DNA of 41,943 nt from Selenomonadaceae bacterium (GTDB lineage Bacteria > Bacillota > Negativicutes > Selenomonadales > Selenomonadaceae), in contig JAFRSO010000083.1 in assembly GCA_017427545.1 (NCBI GenBank), positions 1-41,943 on the forward strand, in the 5' to 3' direction. Below, piece after piece: positions 25,142-33,332 of this stretch; the stretch's first letter is position 1, and the number at the start of each line of letters is the position of its first letter. A program made the position numbers and the translations under genes. The notes under the pieces are model-generated. The model was not told the DNA's origin. It worked only from the letters and a program-made list of their open reading frames with translations, and ran no database searches.

Positions 25142-25192
25142 CATTTGACTTGAAGGAGATTTTGTGATTTATTTATCGCGGGAGGTCGAGCT

Positions 25193-26115
25193 ATGAAAAA
25201 ATTTTTTATGCTGATAATTTGCGTGGTGTTTGTAAATTTATTCGGCGCGTGTGGTGCGGAAAAAACAATCAGGAATGAGGAATTGGGAATGAGGAATTTT
25301 GTTTCTGACAGCGTGACATTGAACAGCGGATTCAATATGCCGCGATTGGGATTGGGTACGTGGACGCTTGATGATGATACGGCGGAGGATTGCGTTTATT
25401 ACGCGCTCAAATCGGCTATCGATTGATTGACACGGCGCGATATTACGGCAATGAAGTCGGTGTAGGTCGCGGAATTCGGCGGGCGATTGATGACGGCATT
25501 GTTACCCGCGAAGAAATTTTTATCACGTCGAAGATTATGCCGGGCAATTACAATGCTCCCGACGCGGCGATTGATGATTCACTGCGGAGTTTGAATTTGG
25601 ATTACGTTGACTTGATGTTGATTCATCAGCCAGGCTACAATGACGAGGAAGTTTATAAGGCCTTGGAACGAGGCGTTAAGGCGGGCAAGATTCGTTCAAT
25701 CGGAATTTCAAATTATTACACGCCGCAAGACTTCGACAGGATTAGGAATATCGCCGAGATTGTCCCCGCCGTCATTCAAAACGAAAATCACATTTACTAC
25801 CAAAACGAAGAGCTTCAATCTTACGTCAAAAAATTCGGCACGGTCGTTGAGAGTTGGTATCCTTTCGGCGGGCGCGGCAATACTAAAAAAATTTTTTCTG
25901 ACGCGACGGTTCAGAGTTTGGCGAAAAAATATTCCAAAACTCCCGCACAAATTATTTTGCGTTGGCAATATCAAGCAGGCTATATCGTGATTCCGGGGTC
26001 GTCGAATAAAAATCACATTGCGGAGAATTTTAATATCTTCGACTTCAGCTTGACGGCCGAGGATATGGAGCAAATGCGCGCCCTGAATAAAAATCGCCGC
26101 TTCGAGAATTGGTGA
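25193..26115 (+). pseudogene. Frameshifted lipoprotein-type aldo/keto reductase
   Basis: The first frame (25193-25426) has a signal peptide ending in a lipobox-like LFGAC and the reductase start (FNMPRLGLGTWTLDDDTAEDCVYYALK). The second frame continues with IGYRLIDTARYYGNEVG, ITSKIMPGN, DLMLIHQPG and GISNYYT to the normal C-terminus. The join ALK|IGYR needs one more A in the AAA at 25409-25411, so a single-base deletion breaks the gene unless it is a sequencing error. The catalytic Asp, Tyr, Lys and His are all in the second frame. Residues RNEELGMRN after the signal peptide come from a heptamer array. A reductase with a lipoprotein signal is unusual for this cytosolic family. SD GGGAGG precedes ATG 25193. 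Confidence 0.85.
25271..25298 (+). repeat. Heptamer array (AGGAATG type) inside the aldo/keto reductase gene
   Basis: Four units: AGGAATG, AGGAATT, GGGAATG, AGGAATT. TGA occurs at 25276 and 25290, both out of frame; the in-frame position 25283 reads TTG. It is followed by AATTTTGTTTC, also found after the array in the 1230-aa gene. Confidence 0.75.
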
Positions 26116-26118
26116 TTA

Positions 26119-26183
26119 GGAACTAGGAACTAGGAACTAGAAAACTAATCCCTACTAGTTCCCAGTTCCTATTTACTAGTTCC
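26119..26183 (-). repeat. Palindromic heptamer element, copy 3 (65 bp, minus orientation)
   Basis: Reverse complement of copy 1 with three instead of four CTAGTTC units, the same TTTT spacer (as AAAA) and one mismatch in the long arm. It starts four bases after the reductase stop and ends just before AAGAAAGGAG of the next gene. Confidence 0.9.
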
Positions 26184-26201
26184 TAAGAAAGGAGTTTTCC
26201 A

Positions 26202-29200
26202 ATGGCAAATTCATATTTCCCGATGCTGCCGAAAGTCAACGAGGATATTTCCAAAGTCCTCAAAGATCAAGCGGGCATTTGGAAGGAAACGGATATAAAT
26301 TTTTTGCAGGGGCTGGCAAACAGTTTGGATTGCGGCGAATCAATCAAAGATATGGGTTCAGTCGATTCAATCCCCGACATGTGGGCAAGGCCGTTGCTGT
26401 TCAAAATGGCACTGTTCGATTTGGAGCCGACAAAACAATTCGTGACGGGGCTGCATGAACGAGTTCGCGGAGAGTGGCGGGCACTTCTGGCGATGTTGGC
26501 GTTGAAGGATTATAAGCGTCTCGACCTCAAGGCGGAACAAATCAACCTGCTCGACGACAATTCAGACCTGGCGAAAATTTTAAAATCACTCGCGCCGCAA
26601 GAATCATTGACGGGCAATAAAGACGCGTGGTTGACGGACGTTTACATAATTTTTTTCAACGGACGACCGCTGGCAATGACTTCACCGACAACACTGGTAA
26701 CGGTTGCGGCGGATTACGAAAATGTTTTTGACGGAAAAATTTTCACGCCGTGGAGCACGAATCAACGAACATTAACCGACCCGATAAAATTTTTGTCACC
26801 GGCAGAACTTTCCGCGCTGAAAATGTGGTTGGAAAATCTTTACTCGAAAATTCAGCGGCTCGACAAATTTGGCGCGAAGTCCAAAGAAATTTCCAACGCC
26901 CTGCTGAAATGTTTGGCAGATTATGAACGCGATGTCGCCGACGCTAAAATTTCTGCCGCGGAAAATTTTGAGTTCGTCCCGTCAAATTTGAATTTGCACG
27001 CGGGAATTTCTCGACTTCTTGACGACACGATTAAAGGCCGTGAAGCTCGCTTTGAAGATTCAGCCGTCCGATTGCTCACGTCGAAAAAAAATCTTCTGCT
27101 CATTTCGCCCGAAGCCGTCAGAGATTTTGCGCGATTTGAGGGCGTCGACGCCTCAAGACTTGTCGTGTGGCAAGGTATCAGTGCCAATGAAATTTCCGCC
27201 GATAAACTTTCCGACCGCAAAAAAATCGGGCGCGTCACACTCAACGGCGCGGAATTTCGTAAGCCCGAAGATTTTTTTTATGAGCGGATGGCCGTCGTCG
27301 AACCGGCTAATGCTTTCCCGAATTCACCGAAAGTTCACGGCATGGATTCCGTCAGCGAAAAAGATTTGACGCCGATTTTACCGATTAAGCGCGAACTTTT
27401 GGGACTTTTCACGACGGAAGAAATTTCTGCACGGCTGGCAATTTCTGATGACGCGGAAAATTTTTATCTGCACTTCAACTTCCCGTTGAGTGGTGTTGAC
27501 GGCGGCGGCAAGAATTTTCGTTGGACGAAGACTTATCCCAAGCGCGATTTGATTTACATTGACCGCGAAGTTCCCGTTATCGAAATTTATCCGAACTTCC
27601 GCCGCGACGATTGGAAAAATTATTTCCTCTACTACGAAAATTATCAATCGGGCGATGAGCTTGCCAACGATATTTATTTTGTCGAGCCGGTTGGGCAGGA
27701 CGGGAATTTTTTGGCGAACAGATTCACCGCCAAGCTTGACGACTTTCCCGACGCTTTGATTTGCAAATACAATCCGCCGCCGCATTTGGGTAGGTCTCCG
27801 TATGAAGTCGGCGCGATTATCCTCAACAAGCCCAAAGTCATTGAACGCAATGCCGGCTTGAGTTGGAAAATCGGCGTGGACTTCGGCACAAGTTCCACAA
27901 TGGTTTTCTTCGCCGCAAATGAAAATTCGCCGCGCCCGCTGAACTTTGAGCCGCGATTATTTCAAGTCACGACTTCGGGCGGCGCACGCACTCAAACTTA
28001 CCGCCATTTCATTCCGTCACAAATTCCCGCAAGGGCTGACGGTTCATTTTTGAGCATTTTTCATCTGCTCAACGTCGGCGAGTTGTCGGAGATTCAACCG
28101 CTGATTGACGGGCATGTTTTTCTTTTGAGTTCGGAAAATACGCGGGTGTTCGAGCAATTTGCCGCGCACATTGACGCCAATTTGAAGTGGCAGGACGATG
28201 ACCGTCAACGTCGCAAAACCGCGGCTTACATCAAACAAATTTGTTTGCAGGCGGCCGCTGAAGCTGTTGCAAGTGGCGCGGACAATGTGCAGTGGAATTT
28301 CTCCTACCCGACGGCATTTTCTCAAGCGCAGAAAATTTCCTTCCAAGAGATTTGCCGCGAATCCGTCAACGATACGCCGAACTTTTGGACGGAAAGTAAA
28401 GCCGCCGCGTATCACTTCAACAAACTTGACGGCAAGGCGGGCAATTTTGCTCAAGGCGCAATTTGCGTCGACATTGGCGCGGGTACAACTGATATCAGCG
28501 TCATCAGCGGCGAACCTCCGCGAATTGTCTATCACACGTCGATCAGATATGCCGCCCGTCAGATGTTCAAGCCGATTTACGATCACTACGAACTTTTTGC
28601 CGGCGAAAAAATTTCGGGCAAGTTCAGCGACGATACTCAACGCCAGGCAGTTATTGATGCCGATATGCGCGAGCACAGTGAAAAATATCTTGCCGACCTC
28701 AAATTCAAGACGGGTACGGAGCAAATTAAAAATGTTCTTCAGGCGTCTCAATTTGCGACGGCGGGACTTTTCCACTATCTCGGCGAACTCGTGAAAACTC
28801 TGCACGATTACGGCCACTATCGCGGTAAAAAAATTCCTCACGTATTCGTTGGCGGCAATGGCGCAAGGATTTTTCGATGGCTGACGGGCGGCACTGAACT
28901 TGACGGAAATATTTATCTCAACGTCCTGGAAAAAATTTTCACGGCGGCGAGCGGGCTTGAGGGCTATAAAAAATTTAATCTGCATCTAAGCGAGCAACCT
29001 AAGATTGAAGTTGCAGCGGGCATGATTGTCGAACGTCCTGCCAACGACGCTGACTTTTTCGACGAGGACAAAATCAATCGCGAAATGTTCGGCGACGCGG
29101 ACGAAATTATTTATTCGGCGATATTGGCGGGCGCAGATTTCATTCAAGGCGACGAACGTCAATCGGCGGGAGCGTTCATCAGTGCTCATGATATTTCGGC

Positions 29201-29894
29201 GGGCGTGACTGTCGACAGCCTGCGCGAGTTTAAAATTTTCGTCGAACGTTTTAACGCTGCTCAAAAACTTTGGGCGGAAGGCGTGACTTTCGACGAGGAG
29301 GAACTTATCCGCGACGCAAATAATTTCTTCGTCGACAAGAAAGGCCGCGACGTTAAGAAACTTTTGGTCGAGCCGATTTTTATTGCCGAGCTGAAAAGTT
29401 GCTTAGAAAGTAGAAAGCAGAAAGTAGAAAGTAGAAATTTTGTTTCAGCGGAAAAAAATTCTCCAAGCGGTGAAAGTTCCGTTGGAGAAAATTTTGTCAA
29501 CGACTTCAACGCGCTGGAGAAATTGGGAGGCTTCAGCGGTCGTCAAGCGCGTGAAAGATTTTTGCGCCGCTACAAAGTTCGTGCGTTCAGCTGTACCAAC
29601 GTTGATGAGCGCATGAATCGTCCGAAACTTGCGCCGAAATTTTCCGAAGCGTCAAGCGTGGCGGGCGGTGATTTTTGGGCTTGCAATGTCGACGGAAATA
29701 TTTTCGCGGTCGTCCCGAATCTCAAAACCTACACGGAAAATCATCATGCGGAGCGGGCGTTCGGACTGGCCTTTGAATCGAATTTTGACGGTGGCACCTA
29801 CTCAAGATTTCGCGTCGAACGTGCTGCAACCTTTGAAGTCGTCGGCGACAAGTGGAAACTCAAAACTTCGGGCAAAATTATTTTGAGCCGTTAG
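26202..29894 (+). CDS. Large uncharacterised protein with an Hsp70/actin-type ATPase domain
   Basis: 1230 aa. The N-terminal 550 residues are not recognised. The ATPase core is read from three motifs in order: phosphate 1 at about 555 (IGVDFGTSSTMVFF), phosphate 2 at about 752 (AICVDIGAGTTDISVI) and the adenosine motif at about 880 (HVFVGGNGARIFRWL). This is the sugar kinase/Hsp70/actin superfamily, but no typical DnaK substrate-binding domain follows; the C-terminal 250 residues are again unknown. A heptamer array plus a hairpin at 29404-29489 encodes a low-complexity linker (SRKQKVESRNFVSAEKNS). SD AAGAAAGGAG precedes ATG 26202. The end overlaps murC-ddl by 4 bp, tail to tail. It could be a large chaperone-like or cytoskeletal ATPase; the partner is unknown. 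Confidence 0.75.
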   Translation: MANSYFPMLPKVNEDISKVLKDQAGIWKETDINFLQGLANSLDCGESIKDMGSVDSIPDMWARPLLFKMALFDLEPTKQFVTGLHERVRGEWRALLAMLALKDYKRLDLKAEQINLLDDNSDLAKILKSLAPQESLTGNKDAWLTDVYIIFFNGRPLAMTSPTTLVTVAADYENVFDGKIFTPWSTNQRTLTDPIKFLSPAELSALKMWLENLYSKIQRLDKFGAKSKEISNALLKCLADYERDVADAKISAAENFEFVPSNLNLHAGISRLLDDTIKGREARFEDSAVRLLTSKKNLLLISPEAVRDFARFEGVDASRLVVWQGISANEISADKLSDRKKIGRVTLNGAEFRKPEDFFYERMAVVEPANAFPNSPKVHGMDSVSEKDLTPILPIKRELLGLFTTEEISARLAISDDAENFYLHFNFPLSGVDGGGKNFRWTKTYPKRDLIYIDREVPVIEIYPNFRRDDWKNYFLYYENYQSGDELANDIYFVEPVGQDGNFLANRFTAKLDDFPDALICKYNPPPHLGRSPYEVGAIILNKPKVIERNAGLSWKIGVDFGTSSTMVFFAANENSPRPLNFEPRLFQVTTSGGARTQTYRHFIPSQIPARADGSFLSIFHLLNVGELSEIQPLIDGHVFLLSSENTRVFEQFAAHIDANLKWQDDDRQRRKTAAYIKQICLQAAAEAVASGADNVQWNFSYPTAFSQAQKISFQEICRESVNDTPNFWTESKAAAYHFNKLDGKAGNFAQGAICVDIGAGTTDISVISGEPPRIVYHTSIRYAARQMFKPIYDHYELFAGEKISGKFSDDTQRQAVIDADMREHSEKYLADLKFKTGTEQIKNVLQASQFATAGLFHYLGELVKTLHDYGHYRGKKIPHVFVGGNGARIFRWLTGGTELDGNIYLNVLEKIFTAASGLEGYKKFNLHLSEQPKIEVAAGMIVERPANDADFFDEDKINREMFGDADEIIYSAILAGADFIQGDERQSAGAFISAHDISAGVTVDSLREFKIFVERFNAAQKLWAEGVTFDEEELIRDANNFFVDKKGRDVKKLLVEPIFIAELKSCLESRKQKVESRNFVSAEKNSPSGESSVGENFVNDFNALEKLGGFSGRQARERFLRRYKVRAFSCTNVDERMNRPKLAPKFSEASSVAGGDFWACNVDGNIFAVVPNLKTYTENHHAERAFGLAFESNFDGGTYSRFRVERAATFEVVGDKWKLKTSGKIILSR
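29404..29438 (+). repeat. Heptamer array (TAGAAAG type) inside the 1230-aa gene
   Basis: Five units: TAGAAAG, TAGAAAG, CAGAAAG, TAGAAAG, TAGAAAT. TAG at 29404, 29411, 29425 and 29432 is out of frame. The only in-frame unit (29418) has CAG. This is the same order (stop, stop, CAG, stop, stop) as in the giant gene. Confidence 0.85.
29459..29489 (+). repeat. Inverted repeat following the heptamer array in the 1230-aa gene
   Basis: TTCTCCAA (29459-29466) pairs with TTGGAGAA (29482-29489), extended by CGG/CCG with one bulged base. The RNA hairpin lies within the coding sequence, 20 bp after the heptamers, and may belong to the same inserted unit. Confidence 0.6.
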
Positions 29895-32212
29895 AATTCT
29901 GCAAAGGCAAGAATTTTTTCGCACAGTTCGGGGAATTCGATACCTGCCGCCCTTGCCGCGTCGGGAACAAGTGAAGTTTCAGTCATGCCCGGCACCGAAT
30001 TAACTTCAATGACGTAAGGCACATTGTCTTCGGAAAGCATCATGTCGACACGAGCGACGCCCGCGCATTTGCAAAGCTTGAACGTATCAACCGCCAGCTT
30101 CTGAACTTCGGCAGTCAATTCGTCGGGAAGATCGGCGGGGACAATGTGCGTCGACAAACCTTTAGTGTACTTTGATTTATAATCGTAGCGACCGGTAGTC
30201 GTCGTGATTTCAATGACGGGCAAAGCTTCGGCGTCATCCTCATCACCCATAACCGCAACCGTCAATTCGCGCCCCTTGATAAATTCCTCAACCAAAATTT
30301 CATCACCGAAACTGAAGGCGTCATCAATCGCCGCGTCAATATCTTCAGCGCGCTCAACAATACTCACGCCGATACTTGAGCCTTGCGAATCAGCTTTAAT
30401 CACGACGGGCAAGCCGAAATTTTTTTCAATCTCGGCGGCAAGATCATCACTCCTGTCGACTTCACGATAGACAGCAAATTTCGGCGTGGAAAGGTTAGCG
30501 GATTTGAGGAAACGTTTTGTGGCGACTTTATCCATAGTCAACGCGGCGGCCAAAACTCCCGAACCTGTGTAAGGAATTTTAAGCATGTCAAGCGTCCCTT
30601 GAATCAAACCGTCCTCACCGTATTTGCCGTGCAGCGCGTTGAAAACTATCGTGCAATTTTTATCGCGAATCGTGGCGGCAAAAGTTTGCGGATTGAGTTC
30701 GAGCAATTCGGCGCAATAATTTTTGGAGATGAGCGCGTCATAAATCGCCTTACCCGTCCGCCGCGAAACTTCAGCTTCAGTCGACGTGCCGCCACATACG
30801 ACGACAATTTTTTTCCCGCTCCAATCTTTGAGAGCCTCCAAAAGTTCTTCACCGGTTTTGAAAATATCACCCGCGCCCATCGTGATAACCAAATCGCCCG
30901 GCGACAGCTGATCTTTAATGGCGGCGGCAATGTCCTCACGCTTGGGAATGTACGATACGGCTTGATTGGTCGTGCTCAAAACTTCCTTGAGGATTGATTC
31001 GCCACTCACGCCCGAAATTTTTTCTTCGCCAGCAGAGTAAACGTCCGTCAAGATTAATTGATCCGCCTCTTTGAACGCGCCGCCAAATTCTTTCAGCAAA
31101 AGTTGCGTGCGACTGTAACGGTGCGGCTGAAAAATGCAAATGACTTTGTGCGGTTTAGTTTCACGAGCGGCCTTGAGCGTCGCGGCAATTTCCGTCGGGT
31201 GATGTGCGTAATCATCGACAACCAAAATATTTCTGACGCGGCCTTTAGTCTGGAAACGTCTTTTCGCGCCGTGAAAATTTTTCAACCCGTCAGCAATCTT
31301 ATCGAAGGTCACACCGACTTTGAGAGCCGTGGCAATCGTCGCCAATGCGTTCAAAACATTGTGCCGCCCATGAATCGCCAGCTGAACTTTGCCCAAATAA
31401 TTTTCACGATTGAACGCATCGAAGTTAATGCCCTTGCTCGTCGTACGAATATTTTTTGCCGTGAAGTCAGCGTCATTGTCGATAGCGTAGGAAATAATTT
31501 TGCGGTCGATTTTTTTTGCCAGATCGCGAAGATTTTCATTGTCGAAGCAAAGAACTGCAACGCCATCATCGCGGTCAAGGTTTTCAATAAAAATTTTAAA
31601 CGCCGCGCGGATTTTATCCATCGTACCGTAATGGTCGAGGTGGTCATCCTCAATGTTGGTGACGACGGAAATTTTCGGCTTGAGCGTGACAAATGAGCCG
31701 TCACTTTCATCAGCCTCACTTACCAGCCAATCACTTTTGCCCAAAATTGCGCCCGTGCCGAGGTCTGTAGATTCGCCGCCGATAATTATTGTCGGATCAA
31801 CGCCCGCGCTGTACAAAACGTAACCAATCATTGAAGTAGTCGTCGTCTTGCCATGAGAACCGGCAACTGCAATGCCCTTGCGCGAATTCAAAAGATAAGC
31901 GTTGATGTCGGAGCGGTGAAGCTTGGGAATTTTGAATTTGCCGGCCGCAATGACTTCGGGATTATCCGCGGGGATTGCCGATGAGCAGACGATAGCTTCA
32001 ACGGGATTGCCCGCCTCGTCGAGAATATTTTTGGCCTTGTGTCCGACAAAAATTCTTGCGCCGAGACTTTTTAACATGTCAAGCGTCGGAGAGTCTTTAG
32101 CGTCAGAACCGCTGATTTCCCGACCGCCTTCGATTAAAATTTTTGCAAGCGCACTCATACCCGCGCCGCCTATGCCTATGAAGTGAAATTTTTTCAAGCC
32201 GTCAAGTTTCAA
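29891..32212 (-). CDS. murC-ddl: Fused UDP-N-acetylmuramate-L-alanine ligase / D-alanine-D-alanine ligase (MurC-Ddl)
   Basis: 773 aa, about the sum of MurC (460) and Ddl (310). The N-terminal half has FIGIGGAGMSALAKIL, the P-loop GSHGKTTTTSMIG, EADESDGSF, NIEDDHLDHYG, DDYAHHPTEIAAT and FQPHRYSRT, so it adds L-Ala to UDP-MurNAc. From residue 463 the Ddl part starts (KKIVVVCGGTSTEAEVSRRTG) with HGKYGEDG, the ATP-grasp segments VVIKADSQGSSIGV and ILVEEFIKGRELTV, and the magnesium site YVIEVNSVPGMTETSL. Both parts look complete. A MurC-Ddl fusion is known from Chlamydia; here the two are joined by only a short linker. It is the last gene of the murein operon, 13 bp after murG. Confidence 0.94.
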   Translation of the reverse strand: MKLDGLKKFHFIGIGGAGMSALAKILIEGGREISGSDAKDSPTLDMLKSLGARIFVGHKAKNILDEAGNPVEAIVCSSAIPADNPEVIAAGKFKIPKLHRSDINAYLLNSRKGIAVAGSHGKTTTTSMIGYVLYSAGVDPTIIIGGESTDLGTGAILGKSDWLVSEADESDGSFVTLKPKISVVTNIEDDHLDHYGTMDKIRAAFKIFIENLDRDDGVAVLCFDNENLRDLAKKIDRKIISYAIDNDADFTAKNIRTTSKGINFDAFNRENYLGKVQLAIHGRHNVLNALATIATALKVGVTFDKIADGLKNFHGAKRRFQTKGRVRNILVVDDYAHHPTEIAATLKAARETKPHKVICIFQPHRYSRTQLLLKEFGGAFKEADQLILTDVYSAGEEKISGVSGESILKEVLSTTNQAVSYIPKREDIAAAIKDQLSPGDLVITMGAGDIFKTGEELLEALKDWSGKKIVVVCGGTSTEAEVSRRTGKAIYDALISKNYCAELLELNPQTFAATIRDKNCTIVFNALHGKYGEDGLIQGTLDMLKIPYTGSGVLAAALTMDKVATKRFLKSANLSTPKFAVYREVDRSDDLAAEIEKNFGLPVVIKADSQGSSIGVSIVERAEDIDAAIDDAFSFGDEILVEEFIKGRELTVAVMGDEDDAEALPVIEITTTTGRYDYKSKYTKGLSTHIVPADLPDELTAEVQKLAVDTFKLCKCAGVARVDMMLSEDNVPYVIEVNSVPGMTETSLVPDAARAAGIEFPELCEKILAFAEF

Positions 32213-32225
32213 ATTATTTTTCCTC

Positions 32226-33332
32226 CTAAATCAATTTTAAAATCAAGTCAGCAATCTCATCAGCGGCATTCGGTTTGCCCAATGATAAGCTTGCCGCCGC
32301 CATAGATTTTAATTTTTCCGGCGAAGTCAAAAGTTCGTCAAGGGTAGCCGATAAAATTTCTGCCGTCAAGTCTTTGTTGAGAATCATGCGAGCAGCTCCC
32401 GCTTCGACAAGTGACCGCGCATTGAATTCTTGATGATTCTCCGCCGCGTATGGATACGGAATCAAAATCGCGGGAACTCCTCGTGCTGTCAATTCAGCCA
32501 AACCCGTTGCACCTGCGCGGAAAATTGCCAAGTCAGCCATAGCCATAGCTGTCGGCATGTTGTAAAGATACGGCATGACTTTTATATTTGCGAACTCGTC
32601 AACATTCAAGCCCGCGTCGGATAATTTTTTCATGACGGAATCAAATTCGCCCTTGCCCGTAACGTGAAGAAACTGCGCGGAATTTTTTTGAGCCGCCGAT
32701 TTTAAAACGTCAATCATTGCGTTGTTGATACTGCGTGCGCCGCGAGAGCCTCCCGAAATTAAAACTATCGGCTTGTCGGCGGTGAAGTTGAATTCTTTAA
32801 GCCCGTCAGATTTTTTAGCGGCGAGGACTTCCCTGCGAATCGGATTGCCGGTGTAAACGGTTTTATCTGCGGGAAAATTTTTCAGCGCGTCACGTGTGCC
32901 GACAGCAATTTTATCGACGAACTTGGACAAAATTTTATTCGTGACGCCTGCAACGGCATTTTGTTCCTGAATAAGCGTGGGAACTTTCATCAAGCTTGCG
33001 GCAAGGAGAATCGGCCCGCAAACATAACCGCCCGTCCCGACAACCGCGTTGGGATTAAATTTTTTCACAATATCGGCGGCGCGTTTGATACTCCAAATTG
33101 CATTTGCCGCGCGAGAAATATTTTCCAACGTAAAATGACGTTCAAGCCCGCCCTCCAACTTGAGCGCAGTAAAATTTATGCCCGCCTTCGGGACAATATC
33201 AGCCTCCAAACCTTTCTCCGTGCCGACGTAGAGAAATTCAGTTTCGGGACGTTTATTTTTGATTGCGTCAATGAGCGTGAGCGCGGGGTAAATGTGACCG
33301 CCCGTGCCGCCGCCTGATACGATTATTTTCAT
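32226..33332 (-). CDS. murG: Lipid II synthase MurG (UDP-GlcNAc transferase)
   Basis: 368 aa. It transfers GlcNAc to lipid I at the inner membrane face. It starts with VSGGGTGGHIYPALTLIDAI, then GTEKGLEADIVPKAG, GTGGYVCGPILLAA, QEQNAVAGVTNKIL and the C-terminal donor site ISGGSRGARSINN, AGATGLAELTARGVPAILIPYPYA. The start ATG abuts the stop of the SMR gene (TAAATG), so the two are coupled. Confidence 0.97.
   Translation of the reverse strand: MKIIVSGGGTGGHIYPALTLIDAIKNKRPETEFLYVGTEKGLEADIVPKAGINFTALKLEGGLERHFTLENISRAANAIWSIKRAADIVKKFNPNAVVGTGGYVCGPILLAASLMKVPTLIQEQNAVAGVTNKILSKFVDKIAVGTRDALKNFPADKTVYTGNPIRREVLAAKKSDGLKEFNFTADKPIVLISGGSRGARSINNAMIDVLKSAAQKNSAQFLHVTGKGEFDSVMKKLSDAGLNVDEFANIKVMPYLYNMPTAMAMADLAIFRAGATGLAELTARGVPAILIPYPYAAENHQEFNARSLVEAGAARMILNKDLTAEILSATLDELLTSPEKLKSMAAASLSLGKPNAADEIADLILKLI

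Noticed and set aside
25405..25415. Programmed frameshifting in the aldo/keto reductase
   Set aside because: No slippery heptamer in the right phase and no downstream structure seen; a plain one-base deletion is simpler.
28044..28985. 313-codon minus-strand frame
   Set aside because: Antisense to the ATPase-domain gene; no domain or start signal.
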